Source: Amycolatopsis nivea
GTDB lineage: Bacteria; Actinomycetota; Actinomycetes; Mycobacteriales; Pseudonocardiaceae
NCBI RefSeq assembly: GCF_004522235.1
Contig: NZ_SDLT01000038.1
Span: forward strand, 39,465 to 103,464
Length of the DNA: 64,000 bases
Reading direction: 5' to 3'
Part shown: piece after piece, positions 50,322 to 60,424 of the stretch
Position numbering within the stretch: position 1 is the first letter of the stretch
How the letters are laid out: every line of letters starts with the position of its first letter
Program-made: the position numbers and the translations under genes
Notes under the pieces: generated by a model
Seen by the model: only the letters and a program-made list of their open reading frames with translations
What the model was told of the DNA's origin: nothing
The model's database searches: none

Positions 50322-50849
50322 CGACGTCCTCGCAAAAAGGCGGTGAACGGCCCCGGCCCGACGAGTCCGGGGAATGGCCGGCAGGCCGGCACCCTTCGGA
50401 GAGCGCGACCGGCCCCGCGCACAGCGAGGCTCATCCGGTCGCGGGCAGCGCGGGCGGACTCAGCCGCCGGCGGCCGCCGTCACGGCGACTCCGGGCAAAA
50501 AATGACTGTGGCGCGCAAGATCGTGCCTCCCCCTGGCATGTGGTCCCACGTTCAGACTCCGTTAACCTAAGCCTAGGCCGCGGAGAGTGTCAACGGCCGA
50601 AAGCAGGGCTGCCGACAACGCCGTTGACAGCGGACGGCCCCTCGGTATACTGACAAATATTTCGCGGAATTAGTCCATTGGATTGAATTCCCCGAGTGCG
50701 CGATCACCTCATTTCTTCCGGCGGCCGCCGGCGACTTCTCAGCAGGGGGACAGGATGAGCATCGGCCAGTCAGGCACAGCACCGCCCGTTTAGCGTTTCG
50801 TTCACAGCCTCGCCTTATTCGGACACACGAACTTGCGGGTGAAAACAGA
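50322..50849. promoter_or_regulatory. Divergent control region of the NRPS and starter-unit operons
   Basis: This 528-nt non-coding region lies between the two main cluster operons. TTGACA (50624-50629) and TATACT (50646-50651), 16 nt apart, form a strong rightward promoter. TTGACA on the minus strand (50593-50588) with TAGGTT (50569-50564), 18 nt apart, forms a leftward one. Both -35 boxes lie in the arms of a 10-bp perfect inverted repeat, TGTCAACGGC (50588-50597) and GCCGTTGACA (50620-50629), a likely operator. A 12-codon leader frame follows at 50755. Confidence 0.75.
50755..50793 (+). CDS. Putative 12-residue leader peptide upstream of NRPS
   Basis: ATG 50755 is preceded by the purine-rich CAGGGGGACAGG and opens a frame MSIGQSGTAPPV followed by TAG. 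It lies within the NRPS leader, 57 nt before the NRPS start. It may be translated and affect expression downstream; it contains no obvious run of control codons. The evidence is only the good ribosome site. Confidence 0.35.
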   Translation: MSIGQSGTAPPV

Positions 50850-53800
50850 ATGCGCGAAATAGCCGTTTCGTCGGGCCAGCAGCAACTGTGGATCGCCGAC
50901 AAAATCAACGCGGTCGCCACCGCGTACAATTTGCCGCTGCTTGTCCGATTCCCCGGCGGAGCCGACGAGCGGGCGCTGCGGAACGCACTGCGCCGGCTCG
51001 CCGGACGCCATCCCCAGTTGCGCACCCGCTACGCCGAGACCGAAGCCGGGCTCTCCGCGACCTGCGCGGACGAACCGGAGATCCCGCTCGGCCACCGCCG
51101 GTGCGACGACGGCCGGAACTGGGAAGACCTGGTGCTCGATGCGACAAAAGAGCCGTTCGACCTGGGGATCGGTCCGCCCGCGCGCGCACTGCTGCTGCAC
51201 CGCGGCGGCGACGCCGACCTGCTGTGCCTGGTCTGCCACCACATCGCCGTCGACGGCTGGTCCTACCGGCTGCTGCTGCGCGACTTCCTCGCGTTCTACG
51301 ACCACGAGCTCACCGGCGAGGACACCGGGCTCGAACCGCTCGAGACGGGCTACGAGGATTTCGCGGCCGGGGAAAAACGCCGTTCCGAAACCGGCAAGCT
51401 CGCCGACGACCTCGCCTATTGGCGAGAGAAAATGGCGGGATTCGAACGCCTCCGGCTGCCCGCGGATTCGTCCCGGCGAAGTGCATCGGCGAGTCCCGGG
51501 GCGCAGGTCGAGATCGAACTTTCCGAAGAAACGACATCGACCCTCAAGAAACTCAGCCTCCGGACCCGCAGCGCGTTTCCCAATGTCGTCGCAGCCCTCT
51601 TCCAGACGCTGGTCTCGATACAAAGCGGCCAGCAGGACGTCACCACTGGAATCGTTCTCAACGGACGCACCGATCCGCGCTTTCGCGACGTCGTCGGGTT
51701 CTTCGTCAACACCGTCCCATTGCGAAGCAGAATTTACACTGGGCTAACATTCCGTGAACTGGCGCGCGCGGTGCATGCCGATGTCCGGGACGCCGTCGAC
51801 CGCCAGCGGGTGCCGCTCGGCGACCTGGCCGCGGCGGCTCAGGCGGACCGGTCCGCCGCGGGCAACCCGCTTTTCGACGTGGTGTTCCTGCATCACGGCG
51901 AGTTCGAATCGGCCGAGGACGCGAAATCGTCCACGGGGGCCGAACGGCAGCACTGGACGAACCCGGTGACCCGGTTCGATCTGGAGTTCCGGTCGATGGT
52001 CGTCGACGGACAGCTGAAGGTCGTGCTGACCTACCGGTCCGATCTGTTCGAACGCGACACCGTCGAACGCATGGCCGCGCGGTTCGCGCTGCTCGCCGCG
52101 AAGGCGACCGCTGAGCCCGACGCGACGATCGGGCGACTGGGCGGGGCGACGGACGAGGAACTGGCGGTCCTGGCGTCCTGGAACGACACCGCGGCGCCGG
52201 TGCCGGAAACGGATCTGTGGCAGTTGCTGCAGGCACAGGCCGAGCGTTCCCCGGACGCGGAAGCGATCGTGTTCGGCGACGAGCGCGTCTCGTACGCAGA
52301 CCTGCACCAGCGCGCCGCCGCGCTCGCGACCCGGCTGGCCGAGCACGGCGCTGGACCCGGCCGGATCGTCGCGGTCGCGCTTCCCCGTTCGGTCGAACTG
52401 GTCGTGGCCCTGCTCGCCGCACTGCGCACCGGAGCCGCCTATCTGCCGCTGGACGTCGACCTTCCCGACGACCGGCTCCGCTGGATGATCGACGAGGCCG
52501 ACACCGCCGCGCTCGTGGCCGAACCCGGGTTCGGCGACCGCCTTCCCGGCACCGCGCCGATCGTCTCCGCTTCCGGCACGGCACCGGTCAGACCGGCGGT
52601 CCGGGTCCCGGGAACCGCGCCGGCCTACGTGATCTACACGTCCGGCTCGACCGGCCGGCCCAAGGGCGTCGTAGTGCACCACGAGGCGATCGTCAACCGG
52701 CTCCGGTGGATGCAGCACAAGTTCGAGCTGACCGCCGAGGACCGGGTCGTCCAGAAAACCCCCGCGTCCTTCGACGTGTCCGTGTGGGAATTCTTCTGGC
52801 CGCTCATCCAGGGCGCGACCCTGGTCGTGGCGAAACCCGGCGGCCACCGCGATCCCGCCTACCTCGCCGAACTGATCCGCACCGAACGCATCAGCATCGC
52901 CCACTTCGTCCCGTCCATGCTCCGCGCGTTCCTCGCCGAACCCCGCTCAGCCGAATGCACCAGCCTGCGCGCGGTCGTCTGCAGCGGCGAAGCACTGCCG
53001 CCGGACCTGCAAAACACCTACTACGAAACCCTGCAAGCTCCCCTGTTCAACCTCTACGGCCCCACCGAAGCCGCCGTCGACGTCACCAGCTGGGACTGCC
53101 GCCCCGGGCACCCCGCCGTTCCCATCGGACGACCGGTCTGGAACACCCGCGCCTACATCCTCGACAACGACCGCAACCCGCGCCCCATCGGCACGCCCGG
53201 AGAGCTGTATCTCGCGGGAGTCCAAATCGCGCTCGGCTACCTCAACCGCCCCGACCTCACCGCCGAACGATTCCTCCCCGACCCCTGGGGACCGCCCGGC
53301 TCACGCATGTACCGAACCGGTGACATCGCGCGCTGGGACGCCACCGGCAACCTCCATTACCTCGGCCGCGCCGACAACCAGGTCAAAATCCGCGGCCAGA
53401 GAATCGAACTCGACGAAATCACCGCGCTCCTCAACGAACATCCCGGTGTCGCCCACGCAGCCACCACGATCCGCGAAACGACCCCCGGGAACCCGCAGAT
53501 CGTCAGCTACGTCGTCCCCGCCGAACCCTATCTGCGACGCGTCGCCGAACTCGACGCCGATCTCCCTCGCCACCGCCTGCCCAACGGCGCCGTCATGACC
53601 GGCCGCACCCAAGCCGAAATCGACTTCCTCTACGAAGAAATCTTCGACAACAACGAATACCTCCGACACGGAATCCACCTCAACCCCGGCGACACCGTCA
53701 TCGACATCGGCGCCCACATCGGCATGTTCGCCCTCTTCGCCCACAGCCAAGCCGACGACATCACCATCTACGCCTTCGAACCCATCCCCCAGCTCCACCA

Positions 53801-56800
53801 AGAACTCACCGTCAACACCACACTGCACAACATCAACGCACATCTCTTCAACCACGCACTAGGAGACCAGGACACCACCACCACCTTCACCTACTACCCG
53901 CAACTGTCGATTCTCTCCGGACTGCACGTCGACGAAACCCAAGACCGGGCCTCAGTCCACGCCTACGCCCACCGGTACGGCGACGCCGACCCGCTGGTCG
54001 ACGACCTGATCACCGAACGTCTCCACGACCGCCACGAAATCACCACCCGAATCCGGCCCCTCTCCGACATCATCGACGAACACCACATCTCCACGATAAA
54101 TCTTCTCAAAATCGACGCCGAAAAATCTGAACTCGAAATCCTCCACGGCATCCGACCCGAACACTGGAAAACAATCCGGCAAACCGTCATCGAAGTCCAC
54201 GACATAAACAACCGCGCCCACACCATCACCGCGATGCTCGAAGACCGCGGCTTCACCGTCACCACCGAAACCGCCGCCACCCTCACCGGCTCCTCTCTCG
54301 TCAACATCTACGCTGCCCGCGAACCCGCACCCACCGCGCCACGGCCCGTCGCCTTCACCACCACCGACGACCTCGCCGCCGCGCTCCGCGACCACCTCGC
54401 CGCCCACCTTCCGCGCTACATGCTCCCCGCCCACTACGTCGCCATTCCCCGAATCCCCCTCTCCCCCAACGGAAAACTCCACCACGCCGCGCTCCCCGCA
54501 CCCCCGGACGCGACCGTCACCCGCGACAACCGGCCGCTCACCCCTCAAGAACACATCCTCGCCGACCTTTTCGCCGCCGTCCTCGAGCGGCCCGCGATCG
54601 GCCTCCACGACAACTTCTTCCAGCACGGCGGCCACTCCCTCCTCGCCGCCCGCCTCGCCACCGCCATCCACACGACGCTCGACCGACCCACCACCATCGC
54701 CGACATCTTCGAGTACCCGACGGTGAGCACGCTCGCGGCCGCGCTCGACCAAGAACGGCGCCCGGCAGAGCTGCCGCCGGTCACCGCGCGGCCACGGCCG
54801 GAATCCGTGCCGTTGTCCTTCGCACAGCAGCGGTTGTGGTTCCTGAACCAGACGCAGCACGGCGACCCGACCTATCACCTGCCGACCGTCCTGCGGCTGC
54901 GCGGCGAAGTGAACCGGCAAGCGCTGTCGGCCGCCCTCGACGACGTGAGCCGACGGCACGAGGTGCTGCGCACCACCTTCCCGGTCGTCGACGGCCGGCC
55001 CCGGCAGGAGGTCCGTCACGACGCGCGGATCGAACTGACGGAAGTCAGCGCCGAGCTTTCCGCGCTGCAGGACCTGATCGACGCGGCGGCCGGCCGTGCG
55101 TTCGACCTGGCCAGCGAACTGCCCCTCCGGGCGACCCTGTTCCGGCTCGGCCCGGCCGACCACGTGCTGCTCCTGCTCGTCCACCACATCGCGAGCGACG
55201 GCTGGTCGATGGCTCCGCTCAGCCGCGATCTCTCGACCGCGTACCGCGCCCGCCTCGCCGGAAACGATCCACAGTGGACACCACTGCCGGTCCAGTACGC
55301 GGACTACGCGGTCTGGCAACGAGATCTCGGCGACGACTCGTACGCGCGGCAGCTGGAGTACTGGCGGACCGCGCTCGCCGGACTGCCCGAGGAACTGCCG
55401 CTGCCGTTCGACCGGCCCCGTCCGCGCACTCCGACCAACCGCGGGGCGTCAGTCGACCTCGCGCTGAGCGCGGCGACTCACGAACGAGTGCGCGAGCTCG
55501 CCACGCAAACCGGCACCAGCACCTACATGGTCCTGCAGGCGGCGCTGGCCGTCTTGCTGTCCAGGCTAGGGGCAGGCCCCGACGTCCCGATCGGCGGCAT
55601 CACCGCAGGCCGGACCGACGTCGCGCTGGCGGACCTGGTCGGCTTCTTCGTCAACACGCAGGTGCTGAGAATCGACCTCTCGGGCGCGCCGACCTTCCGC
55701 GAGGTGCTGGCCCGGGTGCGCGCGGTCGACCTCGCCGCGTTCGACCACCAGGACGTTCCCTTCGACACCGTCGTGGAACTCGTCAATCCGCCTCGGCTGC
55801 TCTCCCGGCACCCGCTTTTCCAGGTCATGCTGACCACCCGCACCCAGGCCGAATACGAGTTCGTCCTGCCAGGGCTGTCGGTCGAGCCGCTGCGCGCGGA
55901 CGTCCGCACCGCCAAGTTCGACCTGACTTTCGGCTTCATCGAACAGTTCGCCGACGCGGGCGGCAGCGCGGGCATCGAAGGCAAGATCGAGTACGCCACC
56001 GACCTGTTCGACGCCGGCACTGTCCAGCGGATGGCCCGGCAACTGTCCTCGCTGCTGGACCGGGCCGTCGCCGAGCCTGACACGGCGGTCGGGCAGTTGA
56101 GCGTGGTGACGGACGAGGAACTGGCGGTCCTGGCGTCCTGGAACGACACCGCGGTCCCGGTGCCGGAAACCGGGTTGTGGGAGTTGCTGCAGGCACAGGC
56201 CGAGCGTTCCCCGGACGCGGAAGCGATCGTGTTCGGCGAGGAACGCGTCTCGTACGCAGACCTGCACCAGCGCGCCGCCGCGCTGGCGACCCGGCTGGCC
56301 GAGCACGGCGCCGGTCCTGGGCGTGTTGTCGGCATCGCATTGCCGCGCTCAGTCGACCTCGTCGTGGCCCTGCTCGCCGCACTGCGCACCGGAGCCGCCT
56401 ACCTCCCGCTGGACATCGACCTTCCCGACGACCGGCTCCGCTGGATGATCGACGAGGCCGAACCCGCCGCCCTGGTGGCCGACCCAGCGTTCCGGCACCG
56501 TTTCCCCGGGACCGCACCGATCGTGGCCGCCCCCGGTGACGGTGCCGTTGTCGCGCCAGCACGCCCGGTTCGGGGCGACGCACCCGCTTACGTGATCTAC
56601 ACGTCCGGCTCGACCGGTCGGCCTAAAGGCGTCGTAGTGCACCACGAGGCGATCGTCAACCGGCTCCAGTGGATGCAGCACAAATTCCGCCTCACTCCCG
56701 ACGACCGCGTCATTCAGAAAACCCCCGCGTCCTTCGACGTCTCGGTCTGGGAATTCTTCTGGCCGCTCATCCAGGGCGCGACCCTGGTCGTGGCGAAACC

Positions 56801-59456
56801 CGGCGGCCACCGCGATCCCGCGTATCTCGCCGACCTGATCCGCACGGAAGACATCAGCATCGCGCATTTCGTCCCGTCCATGCTTCGCGCTTTCGTAGCC
56901 GAACCTCGCGCAGCCGATTGCACGTCGCTCCGCGCGGTCGTCTGCAGCGGTGAAGCACTGCCGCCGGACCTGCAAAACACCTACTACGAAACGCTACAGG
57001 CACCGCTGTTCAACCTCTACGGGCCTACCGAAGCCGCCGTCGACGTCACCAGCTGGGACTGCCGCCCCGGACATCCGACGGTCCCGATTGGCAAGCCCGT
57101 CTGGAACACCCGCGCTTACGTGCTAGACGAACACCGCGACCCGCGCCCCATCGGCACGCCCGGAGAGCTGTATCTCGCGGGAGTCCAAATCGCACTCGGC
57201 TACCTCAACCGCCCCGACCTCACCGCTGAACGATTCCTTGCCGACCCATGGGGGTCGCCAGGCGATCGGATGTACCGGACCGGCGACATCGCGCGCTGGG
57301 ACGCCACCGGCAACCTCCACTATCTCGGCCGCGCCGACAACCAGGTCAAAATCCGCGGCCAGAGAATCGAACTCGACGAAATCACCGCGCTCCTCAACGA
57401 ACACCCCGGTGTCGCCGACGCCGCCACCGCCTTGCGCGAAACCACCCCTGGCAACCCGCAAATCGTCAGCTACGTCGTCCCCGCCGAATCCTATCTGGGA
57501 CGGCTCGCCGAACTCGATACCGACCTCCCTCGCCACCGCCTGCCCAACGGCGCCGTCATGACCGGCCGCACCCAAGCCGAAATCGACTTCCTCTACGAAG
57601 AAATCTTCGACAACAACGAATACCTCCGACACGGAATCCACCTCAACCCCGGCGACACCGTCATCGACATCGGCGCCCACATCGGCATGTTCGCCCTCTT
57701 CGCCCACAGCCAAGCCGACGACATCACCATCTACGCCTTCGAACCCATCCCCCAGCTCCACCAAGAACTCACCGTCAACACCACACTGCACAACATCAAC
57801 GCACATCTCTTCAACCACGCCCTAGGCAGCGATAACACCACCGCGACCTTCACCTACTACCCGCAGTTGTCCATCCTTTCCGGCAGGCACGCCGACGAAG
57901 ACCAGGACCGCGCCTCAGTCAACGCCTACGCCCACCGCGACCCCGACGCCGGCCCGCTCGTCGACGACCTGATCACCGAACGCCTCCACGACCGCCACGA
58001 AATCACCACCCGAATCCGCCCCCTCTCCGACATCATCGACGAATACCACATCGCCGTCATCGACCTCCTCAAAATCGACGCCGAAAAATCCGAACTCGAA
58101 ATCCTCCACGGCATCCGACCCGAACACTGGAAAACAATCCGGCAAACCGTCATCGAAGTCCACGACATAAACAACCGCGCCCACACCATCACCGCGATGC
58201 TCGAAGACCGCGGCTTCAGCGTCACCCGCGAAACTCCGGAAACCCTCACCGGTTCCACACTCGTCAACCTCTACGCCACCCGCGAACCCTCGGCCTCCGC
58301 CCAGATTCCCCGCACACCACAGCACCCGACTCCCGCGGGCCTCGCCGCCGCGCTCCGCGACCACCTCGCCGCCCGGCTTCCGCACTACATGCTCCCCGCC
58401 CACCACGTCGTGATCCCTCGGATCCCCCTCTCCCCCAACGGAAAACTCGACCGCTCCGCGCTCCCGGCACCGCACGTCGCCGCTGCCCTGGACACCCGGC
58501 CCGCGACGCCCCAGGAACAGGCCCTCGCCAGACTCTTCGCCGCCGTCCTCGAGCGGCCCGCGATCGGCCTCCACGACAACTTCTTCCAGCACGGCGGCCA
58601 CTCCCTCCTCGCCGCCCGCCTCGCCACCGCCATCCACACCGCCTTCGACCGCCCCGTCACCATCGCCGACGTCTTCCAGGCGCCGACGGTCGAGCAAATG
58701 AGCGAACTGCTGGAGAGAAACCAGCTCGACGATCCGTTCCGGGTGCTGCTCCCGCTCGCTCCCGGAAGGTCCGGAACCCCGCTTTTCCTGCTGCACCCCG
58801 GAATCGGCATCGGATGGGCGTACGCGGGGTTCGCCGGCCATTTACCGGACCTCCCGCTGTACGCCGTGCAGGCCCGTTCTCTCTCCGAAGCCTCCTACAC
58901 TCCGGGCAGCTTGCGAGAGATGGCGCGGGACTGCCTGGCGCAGATCCGGCGAGTACAGCCCGACGGCCCGTACCGCTTGCTGGGCTGGTCCTTCGGCGGG
59001 AACCTCGCGCACGAGACAGCCGTCCTCCTCCAGGAGTCCGGTGCGAAGGTCGAACTGCTGGCGATCGCCGACGGCTACCCGTACGCGGGAGAACCCGGCA
59101 GCGACGGATGGAGCGCGCGGGCCAGCGAGGAATGGGTCGAACGGCTGCGGCTGGGAGACGGCGCCCTGCAGTCGATGAGCCGGGAACAGCTGAACCGCGT
59201 CTCGGAGGTGCTGATGACGAACATGCGCCTCGCCGAAGCCCACGAGCCTGCCCGGTTCCGCGGCGACGTCGTGTTCTTCCGCGCACAGGGCCACCGGGAC
59301 GTGCCCGCCCAGAAGCCGGAGGCGTGGCAGCCGTTCGTCGCCGGAGAGCTGGCGGTGCACGACGTTCCCGCCGGCCACCATCACCTGCTCGACCCCGAAC
59401 CGCTCACCCGGATCACCGCGGTGCTGCGGGACCAGCTGACTTCGCGACAGGAATGA
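50850..59456 (+). CDS. Two-module NRPS with FkbM methyltransferases inside both A domains
   Basis: A 2868-residue assembly-line enzyme. Order: C1 (HHIAVDG at 130-136), A1 (A3 near 596, A4 near 640, A8 near 851), methyltransferase insert (about 905-1160), end of A1 (A9/A10 near 1190-1215), PCP1 (Ser1263), C2 (HHIASDG at 1445-1451), A2 (A3 near 1916), second insert (about 2225-2480), PCP2 (Ser2585), thioesterase (GWSFGG, Ser2714). Both inserts have VIDIGAHIGMFALFA, YAFEPIPQLHQEL and LLKIDAEKSELEILHGI, as in FkbM SAM methyltransferases, and sit between A8 and A9. Both A pockets read D-V-W-H-V-S-L-V-D-K, the serine type. C1 lacks an in-cis donor and probably takes the starter from the discrete carrier. 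No epimerase domain and no MbtH gene is in the window. Confidence 0.93.
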   Translation: MREIAVSSGQQQLWIADKINAVATAYNLPLLVRFPGGADERALRNALRRLAGRHPQLRTRYAETEAGLSATCADEPEIPLGHRRCDDGRNWEDLVLDATKEPFDLGIGPPARALLLHRGGDADLLCLVCHHIAVDGWSYRLLLRDFLAFYDHELTGEDTGLEPLETGYEDFAAGEKRRSETGKLADDLAYWREKMAGFERLRLPADSSRRSASASPGAQVEIELSEETTSTLKKLSLRTRSAFPNVVAALFQTLVSIQSGQQDVTTGIVLNGRTDPRFRDVVGFFVNTVPLRSRIYTGLTFRELARAVHADVRDAVDRQRVPLGDLAAAAQADRSAAGNPLFDVVFLHHGEFESAEDAKSSTGAERQHWTNPVTRFDLEFRSMVVDGQLKVVLTYRSDLFERDTVERMAARFALLAAKATAEPDATIGRLGGATDEELAVLASWNDTAAPVPETDLWQLLQAQAERSPDAEAIVFGDERVSYADLHQRAAALATRLAEHGAGPGRIVAVALPRSVELVVALLAALRTGAAYLPLDVDLPDDRLRWMIDEADTAALVAEPGFGDRLPGTAPIVSASGTAPVRPAVRVPGTAPAYVIYTSGSTGRPKGVVVHHEAIVNRLRWMQHKFELTAEDRVVQKTPASFDVSVWEFFWPLIQGATLVVAKPGGHRDPAYLAELIRTERISIAHFVPSMLRAFLAEPRSAECTSLRAVVCSGEALPPDLQNTYYETLQAPLFNLYGPTEAAVDVTSWDCRPGHPAVPIGRPVWNTRAYILDNDRNPRPIGTPGELYLAGVQIALGYLNRPDLTAERFLPDPWGPPGSRMYRTGDIARWDATGNLHYLGRADNQVKIRGQRIELDEITALLNEHPGVAHAATTIRETTPGNPQIVSYVVPAEPYLRRVAELDADLPRHRLPNGAVMTGRTQAEIDFLYEEIFDNNEYLRHGIHLNPGDTVIDIGAHIGMFALFAHSQADDITIYAFEPIPQLHQELTVNTTLHNINAHLFNHALGDQDTTTTFTYYPQLSILSGLHVDETQDRASVHAYAHRYGDADPLVDDLITERLHDRHEITTRIRPLSDIIDEHHISTINLLKIDAEKSELEILHGIRPEHWKTIRQTVIEVHDINNRAHTITAMLEDRGFTVTTETAATLTGSSLVNIYAAREPAPTAPRPVAFTTTDDLAAALRDHLAAHLPRYMLPAHYVAIPRIPLSPNGKLHHAALPAPPDATVTRDNRPLTPQEHILADLFAAVLERPAIGLHDNFFQHGGHSLLAARLATAIHTTLDRPTTIADIFEYPTVSTLAAALDQERRPAELPPVTARPRPESVPLSFAQQRLWFLNQTQHGDPTYHLPTVLRLRGEVNRQALSAALDDVSRRHEVLRTTFPVVDGRPRQEVRHDARIELTEVSAELSALQDLIDAAAGRAFDLASELPLRATLFRLGPADHVLLLLVHHIASDGWSMAPLSRDLSTAYRARLAGNDPQWTPLPVQYADYAVWQRDLGDDSYARQLEYWRTALAGLPEELPLPFDRPRPRTPTNRGASVDLALSAATHERVRELATQTGTSTYMVLQAALAVLLSRLGAGPDVPIGGITAGRTDVALADLVGFFVNTQVLRIDLSGAPTFREVLARVRAVDLAAFDHQDVPFDTVVELVNPPRLLSRHPLFQVMLTTRTQAEYEFVLPGLSVEPLRADVRTAKFDLTFGFIEQFADAGGSAGIEGKIEYATDLFDAGTVQRMARQLSSLLDRAVAEPDTAVGQLSVVTDEELAVLASWNDTAVPVPETGLWELLQAQAERSPDAEAIVFGEERVSYADLHQRAAALATRLAEHGAGPGRVVGIALPRSVDLVVALLAALRTGAAYLPLDIDLPDDRLRWMIDEAEPAALVADPAFRHRFPGTAPIVAAPGDGAVVAPARPVRGDAPAYVIYTSGSTGRPKGVVVHHEAIVNRLQWMQHKFRLTPDDRVIQKTPASFDVSVWEFFWPLIQGATLVVAKPGGHRDPAYLADLIRTEDISIAHFVPSMLRAFVAEPRAADCTSLRAVVCSGEALPPDLQNTYYETLQAPLFNLYGPTEAAVDVTSWDCRPGHPTVPIGKPVWNTRAYVLDEHRDPRPIGTPGELYLAGVQIALGYLNRPDLTAERFLADPWGSPGDRMYRTGDIARWDATGNLHYLGRADNQVKIRGQRIELDEITALLNEHPGVADAATALRETTPGNPQIVSYVVPAESYLGRLAELDTDLPRHRLPNGAVMTGRTQAEIDFLYEEIFDNNEYLRHGIHLNPGDTVIDIGAHIGMFALFAHSQADDITIYAFEPIPQLHQELTVNTTLHNINAHLFNHALGSDNTTATFTYYPQLSILSGRHADEDQDRASVNAYAHRDPDAGPLVDDLITERLHDRHEITTRIRPLSDIIDEYHIAVIDLLKIDAEKSELEILHGIRPEHWKTIRQTVIEVHDINNRAHTITAMLEDRGFSVTRETPETLTGSTLVNLYATREPSASAQIPRTPQHPTPAGLAAALRDHLAARLPHYMLPAHHVVIPRIPLSPNGKLDRSALPAPHVAAALDTRPATPQEQALARLFAAVLERPAIGLHDNFFQHGGHSLLAARLATAIHTAFDRPVTIADVFQAPTVEQMSELLERNQLDDPFRVLLPLAPGRSGTPLFLLHPGIGIGWAYAGFAGHLPDLPLYAVQARSLSEASYTPGSLREMARDCLAQIRRVQPDGPYRLLGWSFGGNLAHETAVLLQESGAKVELLAIADGYPYAGEPGSDGWSARASEEWVERLRLGDGALQSMSREQLNRVSEVLMTNMRLAEAHEPARFRGDVVFFRAQGHRDVPAQKPEAWQPFVAGELAVHDVPAGHHHLLDPEPLTRITAVLRDQLTSRQE
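52151..58670 (+). repeat. Tandem duplication of the A(MT)-PCP unit within the NRPS gene
   Basis: Segment about 52151-54700 recurs at about 56111-58666, with an offset of 3960-3966 nt. The C domains between are not duplicated. One stretch, 53562-53857, is identical to 57525-57820 over 296 nt including third codon positions, within the border of A domain and methyltransferase insert. Recent duplication or gene conversion is the simplest cause. Confidence 0.85.
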
Positions 59457-60424
59457 GCATCCCCATGGGACACGGTGAAACGAAAGCAGTCGAGATCCAC
59501 GGGCTCTGCCGCGTCTACCAGCGCAAAAAGGAGGTTAGGCACGCGCTCAGCAACGTCGATCTCGAAGTGGCCGAGGGACAGGTGCACGGACTGCTCGGCC
59601 CGAACGGAGCGGGCAAGACCACCCTGTGCAAGATCCTCTGCACAGTCCTGCTGCCGACCTCGGGCAGCGCGAAGATCCACGGGCACGACGTGGTCGCGGA
59701 CGCCGACGCGGTGCGGCGCGCCATCGGCATCGTCTTCGGCGGCGAACGGGGTCTGTACCTCCGGCTGACTGCCCGTCAGAACCTCCTCTACTGGGCCGCG
59801 CTGTACCGGCAGCCGCGCAAGACGGCCAAGAAACAGGTCGTCGCGCTGCTGGACCGGCTCGGTCTCGCCGATCGCGCCGACGACCCGGTCGAGACCATGT
59901 CCCGGGGCATGAAGCAGCGGCTGCACCTCGCCCGCGGACTGATCGGCGACCCCAGGGTGCTGATCTTCGACGAGCCGACCGTCGGCATGGACCCGGTCGC
60001 GGCGCGGGACTTCCGCCGGCTCGTCGCCGAACTCCGGGACGACGGCCGTTCGATCCTGGTCACGACGCACGACATGGCCGAGGCCGAGGCGCTCTGCGAC
60101 CGCGTGTCCCTGATCGACGGCGGCCGGATGCTCGCGACCGAGGAACCGAAGACCCTCGGCCAGTGGATTTCCCGTTACGAGCGGGTCGTCGCCGGGCAAC
60201 TGCCCGCCGAGGCCAGGCGCCGGATCGAAGCGCTGCCGGGAGTCGCCTCGGTCGCCGAACGGCCAGACGGCTCCGCGGTGATCGAGACGGCCGCGGAGGG
60301 CGCCTCGGCCGAGGTGCTGCGCGCACTGCTCGACGCGGGCGTCACCCAGGTTTCGGCTGCGCGGCCCAGCCTCGAAGAGGTCTATCTGCGCGTGATCGGG
60401 GATCGAGGGCTCAGCGTCCGATGA
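59453..60424 (+). CDS. ABC exporter ATPase
   Basis: A 323-residue DrrA-type ATPase. Walker A GLLGPNGAGKTTLCKIL, signature MSRGMKQRLHLARGL, Walker B VLIFDEPTVGMDP, and switch His in LVTTHDMAEAEAL. A C-terminal extension (residues about 235-323) is usual for drug and polysaccharide exporters. The ATG overlaps the NRPS stop by 4 nt, so it is part of the NRPS transcript. With the two permeases it should export the peptide product and may give self-protection. Confidence 0.94.
   Translation: MSIPMGHGETKAVEIHGLCRVYQRKKEVRHALSNVDLEVAEGQVHGLLGPNGAGKTTLCKILCTVLLPTSGSAKIHGHDVVADADAVRRAIGIVFGGERGLYLRLTARQNLLYWAALYRQPRKTAKKQVVALLDRLGLADRADDPVETMSRGMKQRLHLARGLIGDPRVLIFDEPTVGMDPVAARDFRRLVAELRDDGRSILVTTHDMAEAEALCDRVSLIDGGRMLATEEPKTLGQWISRYERVVAGQLPAEARRRIEALPGVASVAERPDGSAVIETAAEGASAEVLRALLDAGVTQVSAARPSLEEVYLRVIGDRGLSVR

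Noticed and set aside
50561..50579. IdeR/DmdR-like iron box (TTAACCTAAGCCTAGGCCG)
   Set aside because: Only about 11 of 19 positions match the iron-box consensus and the symmetry is poor. The stretch is better explained by the leftward -10 region. No siderophore-type gene (catechol, hydroxamate) is in the cluster.
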